A stretch of DNA of 64,000 nt, from the NCBI GenBank assembly GCA_963674835.2, contig CAXXKC010000002.1:1984001-2048000 (forward strand), read 5' to 3'. The notes under the pieces are model-generated. The model saw only the letters and a program-made list of their open reading frames with translations. It was not told where the DNA came from and did not search any database. This DNA comes from G963674835 sp963674835. GTDB taxonomy: Bacteria > Planctomycetota > Planctomycetia > Pirellulales > Thermoguttaceae. Below are positions 53,353 to 61,061 of the stretch, in pieces. The first letter of the stretch is position 1, and each line of letters opens with the position of its first letter. The translations under genes and the position numbers were made by a program.

Positions 53353-56187
53353 CTACGCCTGACCGTTGAGGACGGTTCGCAGGTGCTGGCCGGTACAGTT
53401 ACCCTCGACGGCGGCGATTTCCTCGGGGGTGCCAGTGGCAACGATCTGTCCGCCGCCTTCGCCCCCTTCAGGCCCCAGATCGATGATCCAGTCGGCCGAC
53501 TTGATCACGTCGAGGTTGTGCTCGATGACGATCACAGTATTGCCGAGATCGACGAGGCGTCCGAGCACGTCGAGCAGCTTGCGGATGTCGTCGAAGTGCA
53601 GGCCGGTGGTGGGTTCGTCGAGGATGTAGACCGTGCGGCCAGTGTCGACGCGGCCGAGCTCGGTGGCCAGCTTGACGCGCTGCGCCTCGCCGCCGGAGAG
53701 AGTCGTCGACGACTGGCCGAGCGTTACGTAGCCGAGGCCGACCTCCTGAAGGCTCCCCAACAGGCGGGCGATGGCGGGGAAGTTCTCGAAGAAGGTGACC
53801 GCGTCGTCGACGCGCATGTCGAGCACGTCGGCGATCGATTTGTCGCGATAGAGGATCTCGAGTGTCTGGCGGTTGAAACGCGATCCTTCACAGATCGGGC
53901 AAGTGACGTACAGGTCGGGCAGAAAGTTCATTTCGATCTTCTGCTGGCCCTGGCCCTGGCACTGCTCGCAGCGTCCGCCCTTGACGTTGAAGCTGAAGCG
54001 GCCGACTTTGTAGCCGCGGCGTTTGGCATCGCGCGTATTGGCGAAGACTTTGCGAATCTCGTCGAAGACGCCGGCGTAGGTAGCCGGATTGCTGCGGGGT
54101 GTTCGGCCGATGGGCGACTGATCGATCACCACCACTTTGTCGACGCGGCTGGTGCCTCGCAAGCTGGCGTGCGGCCCCGGTTTGGGAGCGACACCGCCGA
54201 GCCGGCGAATGAGCGCGCGGGCCAGCGTTTCGTTCAGCAGCGAGCTTTTGCCCGACCCGCTTACGCCCGTCACGCAGACCAGGGCCGAGAGCGGGAACCA
54301 GACGGTGACGTCCTTGAGGTTGTTGGTGCGGACGCCTTCGATGGCAATGGAGCGGGTTTTGGCCACCTTGCGACGGCGCTGGGGCGTGGGAATTCCGAGG
54401 GTGCCGGACAGGTAACGGCCGGTGAGCGAATCGGGGTGTTCGGCGATGAGGTCGGGGGCGCCCTGGGCGACAACGCGTCCGCCGTGCCGGCCGGCGGCTG
54501 GGCCCAGGTCGATCAGCCAGTCGGCGCGTCGCATGATGGCCTCGTCGTGTTCGACGACGACGACCGTGTTGCCGATCGACTGGAGGTCGTGGATTGCATC
54601 GATCAGGCGCCGGTTGTCGCGGGGATGCAGACCGATGGAAGGCTCGTCGAGCACGTAGCAGACGCCGACCAGCCCGGAACCGAGACCGCTGGCCAGCCGC
54701 ACGCGCTGCAGTTCGCCGCCGCTGAGGGTGTCGGCAGGGCGGTCGAGCGTGAGATAGTCGAGCCCAACCTTGTCGAGGAACTCCAGACGGGAGACGATTT
54801 CGGAGACGACAGGCTGAGCGATGGGTTGGTCTTCTTCGTGGAATGCCAACTGGGCGAAGAACTCTCGCGACTGCCGCACGGTCATGGCCGTGACCTGATG
54901 GATGGCCGTGTCGGCAATGCGAACCGAGCGCGCTTCCGGGCGGAGTCTGGCGCCGCCGCACGCAGGGCAGACGACCTCGCCGCGGAAGGCCTCGAGCCGC
55001 TGGTGGTTCGTTTCGCTCGTGGTCGTAGCGTATTCCTTTTCCAACAAAACGAGCACGCCAGCGGACTTCTTGCCGTCGCCGTGGAGCAGTTGTTCGCGGA
55101 CCTTGGGTTTCAGGCTGGACAGCGGCGTTTGCCACGTGAAATCGTGCTGGGCGAGAAACGGTTGCAGCGTGCTGCGGAGCTTGCGCCTCATGGCGACTGA
55201 AGCCGACTTCCAGGGAACCAAGGCGCCGGCATCGAGCGACAGGCTCCAGTCGGGCACGACCAACTCGGGATCGAACTGGACGCGTGCGCCCAGGCCTTCG
55301 CACGTGGGGCAGACGCCGTAAGGGCTGTTGAAGCTGAAGGTGCGGGGCTCCAACTCTTCGTAGCTGATCTTGCAGTCGGGACACGCGTATTGGGTGCTGA
55401 ACAGGCGGTCGTGCCAGACGCTGCCGGAGTCGGTCTTTTCCTCGTAGGTGGCCAACACCAGTCCGTCGCCGTGCTTGATGGCCAGCCGGATCGATTCGGC
55501 AAGCCGGTTGCGGACGCCCTCGCGCACGACGATGCGGTCGATGACGGCTTCGATGTGGTGGGTGCGCTGTCGGACCAGTTCAGGTGGATTCTCGATGTCG
55601 ATTACCTGGCCGTCGACCCGGGCTCGCAGGAGGCCCGCCTTGCGAATTGCTTCGAAGACGTCCTTGTGCTGGCCTTTGCGGCCGCGGACCATGGGAGCGA
55701 GGATCATCATCCGCGTGCCGTCGGCCAGGGCGAGCAGGTCGCGGAGAATCTGCTCCGGGGTTTGCTGGCGGATGGGCGCCCCGCACTTGTAGCAACTGGG
55801 CTCGCCCAGGCGGGCGAAGAGCAAACGCAGGTAGTCGTAGACCTCGGTTGCCGTGGCGACGGTGCTGCGAGGGTTGTTGATGCGGGATCGTTGATCGATG
55901 GAGATGGTCGGCTGCAACCCCTCGATCAGGTCGACGTCGGGACGTTCGAGTTGATGGAGGAACTGGCGGGCATAGACGGAGAGGCTTTCGATGTACTGGC
56001 GTTGCCCCTCGGCATAGAGGGTATCGAAGGCCAACGAGCTCTTGCCTGACCCGCTCGGCCCGGTGACGACGACCAGCCGGTTGCGGGGGATATCGAGGTC
56101 CAAGTTCTGGAGGTTGTGCACGCGGGCTCCGCGGATGCGGATCGCTTCGTCGCCGTTGGACCCCGACTCAGGGAATTGACCGCTCAT
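53353..56187 (-). CDS. uvrA: Excinuclease ABC subunit A
   Basis: 944 aa, canonical length. Two ABC ATPase units: Walker A TGPSGSGKSSLAFDTL and TGVSGSGKSSLLNETL, signatures TLSGGELQRVRLA and TLSGGEAQRVKLA, and Walker B VLDEPSIGLH and ILDEPTTGLH. Zinc fingers are present at CPDC...CPTC, CPAC and CEQC...CPIC. The family hallmark FSFNSPYGVC is also present. It forms the damage-sensing UvrA2(B) complex of nucleotide excision repair. A -35/-10 pair lies upstream at 56230-56258. A second, diverged uvrA begins at 63106. Confidence 0.97.
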   Translation of the reverse strand: MSGQFPESGSNGDEAIRIRGARVHNLQNLDLDIPRNRLVVVTGPSGSGKSSLAFDTLYAEGQRQYIESLSVYARQFLHQLERPDVDLIEGLQPTISIDQRSRINNPRSTVATATEVYDYLRLLFARLGEPSCYKCGAPIRQQTPEQILRDLLALADGTRMMILAPMVRGRKGQHKDVFEAIRKAGLLRARVDGQVIDIENPPELVRQRTHHIEAVIDRIVVREGVRNRLAESIRLAIKHGDGLVLATYEEKTDSGSVWHDRLFSTQYACPDCKISYEELEPRTFSFNSPYGVCPTCEGLGARVQFDPELVVPDWSLSLDAGALVPWKSASVAMRRKLRSTLQPFLAQHDFTWQTPLSSLKPKVREQLLHGDGKKSAGVLVLLEKEYATTTSETNHQRLEAFRGEVVCPACGGARLRPEARSVRIADTAIHQVTAMTVRQSREFFAQLAFHEEDQPIAQPVVSEIVSRLEFLDKVGLDYLTLDRPADTLSGGELQRVRLASGLGSGLVGVCYVLDEPSIGLHPRDNRRLIDAIHDLQSIGNTVVVVEHDEAIMRRADWLIDLGPAAGRHGGRVVAQGAPDLIAEHPDSLTGRYLSGTLGIPTPQRRRKVAKTRSIAIEGVRTNNLKDVTVWFPLSALVCVTGVSGSGKSSLLNETLARALIRRLGGVAPKPGPHASLRGTSRVDKVVVIDQSPIGRTPRSNPATYAGVFDEIRKVFANTRDAKRRGYKVGRFSFNVKGGRCEQCQGQGQQKIEMNFLPDLYVTCPICEGSRFNRQTLEILYRDKSIADVLDMRVDDAVTFFENFPAIARLLGSLQEVGLGYVTLGQSSTTLSGGEAQRVKLATELGRVDTGRTVYILDEPTTGLHFDDIRKLLDVLGRLVDLGNTVIVIEHNLDVIKSADWIIDLGPEGGEGGGQIVATGTPEEIAAVEGNCTGQHLRTVLNGQA

Positions 56188-56229
56188 GCACTGCCCAGGC
56201 GGAGGGTTTCGCTTCGTCCGAAACCATCA

Positions 56230-56258
56230 ATTCTAATAGACTTGGGGGCGGAAGACAA
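56230..56258 (-). promoter_or_regulatory. Putative sigma-70-type promoter of uvrA
   Basis: Minus strand TTGTCT, 17-nt spacer, TAGAAT (5/6). The predicted start point is about 35-40 nt before the uvrA ATG. No obvious LexA box was recognised. Confidence 0.5.
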
Positions 56259-56328
56259 GAATTCGAGCGTGAGGGCGGAGGGGTGGGTTTTGGGGGTCGG
56301 TTTCGGGCGTTTCAGGGGAGAGGATTGT

Positions 56329-56465
56329 CACCACGGAGGCACAGAGATCACGGAGAAGAGAGAGAATCGGCTGCTCGTCCAAGTCCTCGTCTCGTCGCGT
56401 GAAAACACCTGCTATGGCTCCATCTTATTCTCTTCCATCTCCGTGACCTCCGTGCCTCCGTGGTG
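56329..56465. repeat. Long imperfect inverted repeat of the CACCACGGAGGCAC type
   Basis: Left arm 56329-56367 starts CACCACGGAGGCACAGAGAT. Right arm 56427-56465 ends CTCCGTGCCTCCGTGGTG. The arms pair over most of 39 nt with a ~59-nt loop. It lies between the ligA stop and uvrA start, so it could terminate ligA transcription or be a MITE-like element. Very similar CACCACGGAGxCACGGAG repeats are common between genes in environmental bacteria, from recollection. Confidence 0.75.
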
Positions 56466-56497
56466 AGGTTCCCCCTCCAAAGCGTCTACGAAAGGGA

Positions 56498-58510
56498 TCA
56501 GTCGCTAAGGAGTTGCTCGAATTGGGATTCGGTGAGGACGGGGATGCCGAGCTGTTGGGCCTTGGCGAGTTTGCTGCCGGCTTTCTCGCCGGCGACCAGG
56601 AGGTCGGTGTTCTTCGATACGCTGGAGGCGGCGCGTCCGCCGTGGCGGACGATCAACGCTTCGATTTCATCGCGGCTGTAGTGTTCCAACGTCCCGGTGA
56701 CGACGAGGGTCTTGCCTTCGAGCCGCCGTGGGCCGTCGGCAGCCGGAGCCTCGGCTTCCATCTGAACTCCGGCCTTGCGGAGGTCGACGATGGTTCGCTT
56801 GCCGTAGGGGCTGTGAAGGAATTCGTGGACGCTGTGCGCGATGATGGGACCGATTTCGCCGGTCTGGCTGAGCTGCTCTTCGCTGGCCTCGACGAGCGCG
56901 TCGATGGAACCGAAGGCCTCGGCCAACACGGTGGCCACGCGCTGGCCGACGTGGCGGATCGACAGGGCATTGACGAGCCGGGCCAGGCCGCGGGTCTTGC
57001 TGGCATCGATTCCGGCCAGGAGATTCTCCGACGACTTCCGGCCCATGCGCTCCAGTTGCATCAACGGATCGAGCGACAGGCGGTACAGATCGCCGTAGCT
57101 GTGGACGAGCCCCTGGTCGACCAACTGGTCGACGAGCTTGTCGCCCAGCCCTTCGATGTCCATGGCGTTACGGCTGGCGAAGTACTGGATCCGCTGTTTG
57201 AGTTGGGCAGGACACTCGGGGTTGGGGCAACGGATGTAGACCCCGCCTTCGTCCTTGACGAGCTTCGTGCCGCACTCGGGGCAATCGCTGGGGAACCGGT
57301 ATTCGGGCAGCCGTCGCTGCCGTTCGTGCTTTTCGACGCGGACGATGTGGGGGATGATCTTGCCAGCCTTTTCGACGACGACTACGTCCCCCTCGCGAAC
57401 GTCCTTTCGCTGGATTTCGTCGGCATTGTGCAGGCTGGCGCGACTGACGGTCGTGCCGGCCAGCTCGACCGGCTCCAAGTCGGCCACGGGCGTTACCGTG
57501 CCTGTTTTGCCTACCTGGACGCGGATCTGCTTCAGCCGCGTCGCCGCTTCGTACTTCTCGAACTTGTAGGCGATGATCCAGCGGGGGCTTTTCGACGTGG
57601 CGCCCAACTGTTCGCGTTGCTGGAAGCTGTCGACCTTGAGCACCAGGCCGTCGATTTCGAAATCGAGTTCGTGGAGCCGCTCGATGAGGTGCTCGCAATG
57701 CTCGACGGCGGCGTCGAAACCGTCGAAACACTGAACCAATGGTGTGACCGGTAGCCCATAGCCTTGCATTTCGTCGAGGAACTCCATGTGCGTTTGCGCT
57801 TTCAGCCCCTCGACGTAGCCGACCGAGTGGACGAAGAATCGAAGGCGCCGGCTGGCGCAGATGCGCGGATCGAGCACGCGGATGCTGCCTGCGGTGACGT
57901 TGCGCGTATTGGCAAACGGTGGCTCGCCCTTGGCCTTCTGCTGCTGGTTGAGGCGGACCAAGTCGGAGTTGGTCATGTAGACTTCGCCGCGGACTTCCAG
58001 CGACGTGGGCACGTCGTCGCCTGCGAGCCGCAAGGGTACGTCGCCGATGGTGCGGATGTTGTGGGAGATGTCGTCGCCGACGCGACCGTTGCCGCGAGTC
58101 AGCCCGCGCACGAGGAGGCCATCTTCATAGATGAGCGAACAGGCGACGCCGTCGACTTTCAGTTCAACGACCCATCGGATGGGTTCCCCCTTGAGGAGCC
58201 TTTCCGTCCGTTGGCCGTACTTGTGCAGTTCGTCGAGGCTGTAGGTGTTGTCGATGGAGAGCATCGGCACGCGATGCTCGACTTCGACGAGCCCTTCGAT
58301 GGGCTGGTCGCCGACGCGTTGGGTCGGACTGTCGGCGGTGATCAGCTCGGGGTGTTGCCGTTCGAGACTCGCCAGGCGCTGGATGAGACGATCGTAATCG
58401 AGATCGCTGATCTCGGGCTGGGCCTCGACGTAGTATTTGTGGTCGTGGTGGCGAATCTCGCGGCGAAGCTTGTCGATTTCGCGGGCGGCCCTGGCAAGGT
58501 CGGACGGCAT
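56498..58510 (-). CDS. ligA: NAD-dependent DNA ligase
   Basis: 670 aa, normal length. The ATG at 58510 has GAGGGGGGA upstream; an earlier in-frame codon gives a non-conserved extension. Domain order: Ia (LRREIRHHDHKYYVEAQPEI), adenylation with the active lysine in VVELKVDGVACSL, OB fold, four-Cys zinc finger (CPECG...CPNPEC), helix-hairpin-helix region (IRHVGQRVATVLAE) and a C-terminal BRCT domain (GKTLVVTGTLEHYSRDE). Seals nicks in replication and repair. Confidence 0.97.
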   Translation of the reverse strand: MPSDLARAAREIDKLRREIRHHDHKYYVEAQPEISDLDYDRLIQRLASLERQHPELITADSPTQRVGDQPIEGLVEVEHRVPMLSIDNTYSLDELHKYGQRTERLLKGEPIRWVVELKVDGVACSLIYEDGLLVRGLTRGNGRVGDDISHNIRTIGDVPLRLAGDDVPTSLEVRGEVYMTNSDLVRLNQQQKAKGEPPFANTRNVTAGSIRVLDPRICASRRLRFFVHSVGYVEGLKAQTHMEFLDEMQGYGLPVTPLVQCFDGFDAAVEHCEHLIERLHELDFEIDGLVLKVDSFQQREQLGATSKSPRWIIAYKFEKYEAATRLKQIRVQVGKTGTVTPVADLEPVELAGTTVSRASLHNADEIQRKDVREGDVVVVEKAGKIIPHIVRVEKHERQRRLPEYRFPSDCPECGTKLVKDEGGVYIRCPNPECPAQLKQRIQYFASRNAMDIEGLGDKLVDQLVDQGLVHSYGDLYRLSLDPLMQLERMGRKSSENLLAGIDASKTRGLARLVNALSIRHVGQRVATVLAEAFGSIDALVEASEEQLSQTGEIGPIIAHSVHEFLHSPYGKRTIVDLRKAGVQMEAEAPAADGPRRLEGKTLVVTGTLEHYSRDEIEALIVRHGGRAASSVSKNTDLLVAGEKAGSKLAKAQQLGIPVLTESQFEQLLSD

Positions 58511-58643
58511 GGCGAGTTTCCCCCCTCGCGCTCGGGCACACCCGGTTGCGCGACCCCGAGGCATGGTTCCATCATAACCCATTGCGGAAACAACACTTAT
58601 ACCGAAGCAGCACCGGTCGACGCAAGGGGGAGAGCCCCTTGGG

Positions 58644-59027
58644 CTATTGGCAGCCGCACGCGGCGGCGCAGGGGCCGGTCATTCCCCGTAGCGGATGTGG
58701 AATCAGGCAGAGGAACTTCATGGGCCGGTCGCCGGTGTTGCGAAACTGGTGCACGTGATTCGGCGGAACGTAGACGACCGTGCCGGGCCGCAGCGGAATT
58801 TCTTTGTCGACGTCCAAAACGATGCCGGTGCCTTCGAGGATGAAGACTTCGTGTTCGTAGCCGTGGGCATGTTTGGGAGTGTGGCCGCCGGGGGCCACCT
58901 CGAACTGGCGCATGCTGAAACTGGGCGCTCCGTCCGGTTCTCCGATAAGACAACGGATCATGCATCCTGCGGCGTCATCGAACTGAACGGGCGTAGCTTC
59001 GATCTGCTCGTAATGGACGACCTTCAT
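58644..59027 (-). CDS. Cupin-domain protein
   Basis: 127 aa. The ATG at 59027 has GAGG 9 nt upstream. Single cupin fold: GGHTPKHAHGYEHEVFILEG gives cupin motif 1 (HxH...E) and PNHVHQFRN motif 2 (His), the usual 3-His/1-Glu metal site. A short Cys-containing tail (GPCAAACGCQ) is added. The function may be sugar or small-metabolite binding or a dioxygenase-like reaction; not determinable. It is preceded by its own promoter and a structured leader with an intrinsic terminator. Confidence 0.82.
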   Translation of the reverse strand: MKVVHYEQIEATPVQFDDAAGCMIRCLIGEPDGAPSFSMRQFEVAPGGHTPKHAHGYEHEVFILEGTGIVLDVDKEIPLRPGTVVYVPPNHVHQFRNTGDRPMKFLCLIPHPLRGMTGPCAAACGCQ

Positions 59028-59054
59028 AGCAAGGCCTCGTGAAGATATGCGGAC

Positions 59055-59135
59055 AAAAAAAGACCTCGAAGCCGACGACTCCCAGCGCCGCTTGGTTTCC
59101 CCCAAGGAAACCTTACAGCCGTCCGCCTCGAGGTC
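59055..59135 (-). terminator. Intrinsic terminator with branched stem
   Basis: Closing 8-bp perfect stem (59128-59135 with 59062-59069) followed by T7 on the minus strand. It may end murD read-through, the leader RNA, or both. Confidence 0.65.
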
Positions 59136-59169
59136 GTTGACGATGCGGCTGAACAGCCGACCGCAACTT
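59055..59169 (-). ncRNA. Structured leader or small RNA ending in a terminator, upstream of the cupin gene
   Basis: On the minus strand, GACCTCGA (59135-59128) pairs with TCGAGGTC (59069-59062). A perfect inner hairpin GGTTTCC/GGAAACC (59112-59094) lies between them, and seven U follow (59061-59055). It starts just after a TTGACA/TAGAGT promoter and ends 28 nt before the cupin ATG. This layout fits a riboswitch or attenuator, or a free ~110-nt RNA. I recognise no known riboswitch class. Confidence 0.45.
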
Positions 59170-59175
59170 TACACA

Positions 59176-59205
59176 ACTCTATCGCAATTGCTAGCACTTT
59201 GTCAA
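59176..59205 (-). promoter_or_regulatory. Putative promoter of the structured leader/cupin gene
   Basis: Minus strand TTGACA (59205-59200, perfect -35), an 18-nt spacer and TAGAGT (59181-59176, 4/6). It begins 25 nt beyond the murD stop, so the leader and cupin have their own start. Confidence 0.5.
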
Positions 59206-59229
59206 TACCTTTTCGGTGCGCGGCGAGCT

Positions 59230-60543
59230 CTACCGGTTGCGCGGATCGGACTGGGCGTGAACCAACTGAACAAAGTGCTCGCCGCGCGCGCGATAGTTCT
59301 GAAACTGATCGCGGCTGGCGCAGCCGGGCGAGAGAACGATGTTCTCGCCGGCGTGCGAGCGGCGCCAACACCACGCGAGCGCTTCGTCGATCGTTTCGAC
59401 CGCGTCGCACGGGAAGCTTGAAGAGAGCGATCGAATTTGTTCGAGCAGCACTTCGCGCACGGCGCCGTACAAGGCGGCACCGGCCGCTCGATGGACGATC
59501 GTTTCGCTGAGTCGGTGTAGATCGATCCCTTTGTCGCTGCCGCCGGCCAAGAGCCAACTCGGCTCGGGCAGCGACTGCAACGCGGCAATCGTCGATTCGG
59601 GCGTGGTTGACGAGGAATCGTCGTAGAAACGGCGTCCTTCGATTACGGCAAACCACTCCAATCGCTCGGGCAAACCGCGGTACGCCGCCAGCCCTTGCTG
59701 CACGGCTTGCTCCGTGCAGCCGATTCCCATCGTAACCGTCGCAGCGACCAGGGCATTTTCCCGATTGTGACGTCCGGGTACGGAGAGCGGCGGTAAGAGG
59801 GATTCGCCCACTAGGGGCACATGACGACCGCGGACCAGCGACGTCCAGTCGGCGACCTCGGCATCGAAGGTGTTCAAGATGGCAAGGTCGTTGCGCCGTT
59901 GGCCCGTCAATAATCGTTGCTTGGTGGCGACGTAATTGGCATAAGTGTCGTGCCAATCAAGATGATTGGGTGTGCAATTGCTGACGGCCGCCACGTGGGG
60001 GAAACGGACAGCCGCTCCAAGGTAGTACAGTTGGAAACTGCTGATCTCGACGACTGCCCATTGCCCCTCGGACATCTGGTGCAGCTCGTCCAGAAGGCTG
60101 TGGCCGATGTTGCCACCGAGGTAGACGATTTGGTCGTCGGCGTGGAGGATGGCGGCCGTCATGGCGGCGGTAGTCGACTTTCCGTTGGAGCCGGTAACGC
60201 CGATCACATGAGCTGGACACTCTTGAAGAAGCAGCTCCAACTCGGAGGTGAGAGTGGCCCCGGCATCCACGGCGATCTCGACGAACGGGTTGCCCGGCCG
60301 GACCGCCGGGTTGACCACAACCAGGTCGGCCGTGCGAAAATCGTCTTCACGATGGCCGCCCAGGTGGTACTGGGCAATCGGCTCATCCCGCAGAGAGCGA
60401 AGCGACTGGGAAAGAGTCGAAGAATCGGCCAGATCGGTGACGGTGACCTGGGCACCCTGTCGGGCGAGCCAACGAGCGGCGGCGACCCCTCCGCCGAACT
60501 GCCCCAAGCCCATTACGGTTGCTCGCTTGCCAGGGTATTTCAT
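59230..60543 (-). CDS. murD: UDP-N-acetylmuramoyl-L-alanine:D-glutamate ligase
   Basis: 437 aa. ATG at 60543. N-terminal Rossmann domain (KRATVMGLGQFGGGVAAARW), central ATPase with GVTGSNGKSTTAAM (P-loop), VVEISSFQL and NCTPNHLDWH, and a C-terminal domain with ERLEWFAVIEGRRFYDDSSSTTPEST (shortened) and LLAGGSDKGID. Adds D-Glu to UDP-MurNAc-L-Ala in the cytoplasm. Its presence supports peptidoglycan synthesis in this organism. It is isolated from other mur genes, which is common in planctomycetes. Confidence 0.94.
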   Translation of the reverse strand: MKYPGKRATVMGLGQFGGGVAAARWLARQGAQVTVTDLADSSTLSQSLRSLRDEPIAQYHLGGHREDDFRTADLVVVNPAVRPGNPFVEIAVDAGATLTSELELLLQECPAHVIGVTGSNGKSTTAAMTAAILHADDQIVYLGGNIGHSLLDELHQMSEGQWAVVEISSFQLYYLGAAVRFPHVAAVSNCTPNHLDWHDTYANYVATKQRLLTGQRRNDLAILNTFDAEVADWTSLVRGRHVPLVGESLLPPLSVPGRHNRENALVAATVTMGIGCTEQAVQQGLAAYRGLPERLEWFAVIEGRRFYDDSSSTTPESTIAALQSLPEPSWLLAGGSDKGIDLHRLSETIVHRAAGAALYGAVREVLLEQIRSLSSSFPCDAVETIDEALAWCWRRSHAGENIVLSPGCASRDQFQNYRARGEHFVQLVHAQSDPRNR

Positions 60544-60708
60544 CCTGCGTAGTAGATCGGAGAGGATCGTTGGCGCCAAGTGGCTGTAAGGGACACCTAC
60601 TCCCAAAGACGGAAGCCGCGCGTTGCACGACCAACGGTGATCGATGATTACTTGACCGGTACAGATCGATGCGGGCGTGCCGGGATGAAGCGGGCACTGG
60701 ATATTTTG

Positions 60709-60815
60709 ATGCCGGTACAGCCAATGATCGCGATTTATCCCGGATACCAACCGAAATGGCTGGAATCCGGGGCCCCGGTTGCCGCTTGCCGCGCATTGGC
60801 AATGTGGGCATCAAT
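60709..60815 (+). repeat. Dispersed repeat, copy B
   Basis: GATGCCGGTACAGCCAATGA onward matches copy A (9912-9995) with 3 differences in the first 36 nt. After a ~25-nt insertion a second block (GCGCATTGGCAATGTGGGC) matches again. It lies in the divergent region between murD (minus) and the Hint protein (plus). Confidence 0.6.
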
Positions 60816-61061
60816 AGAGGGGGATTGACTCGCGGCTGTCCACGGGTATTCAATCAGTTAGTGTTGTCTCTGTTTTGGCGAGGTGGTGCCGAGCCGGCGC
60901 GCCCAGAGGCGACTTCTCATCATGTAGCGTCTTGGTTGATCTTCGCATTGCGAGGAAGCCTGACGGCAACGCTGTTACGCCTCTCCGATTCTGCACCGGT
61001 CGTCCGATTTCCCGGTGATGCAAGGCCGTAATGTGCACGGTGTTGCCGGAAAGGAGAAGCT

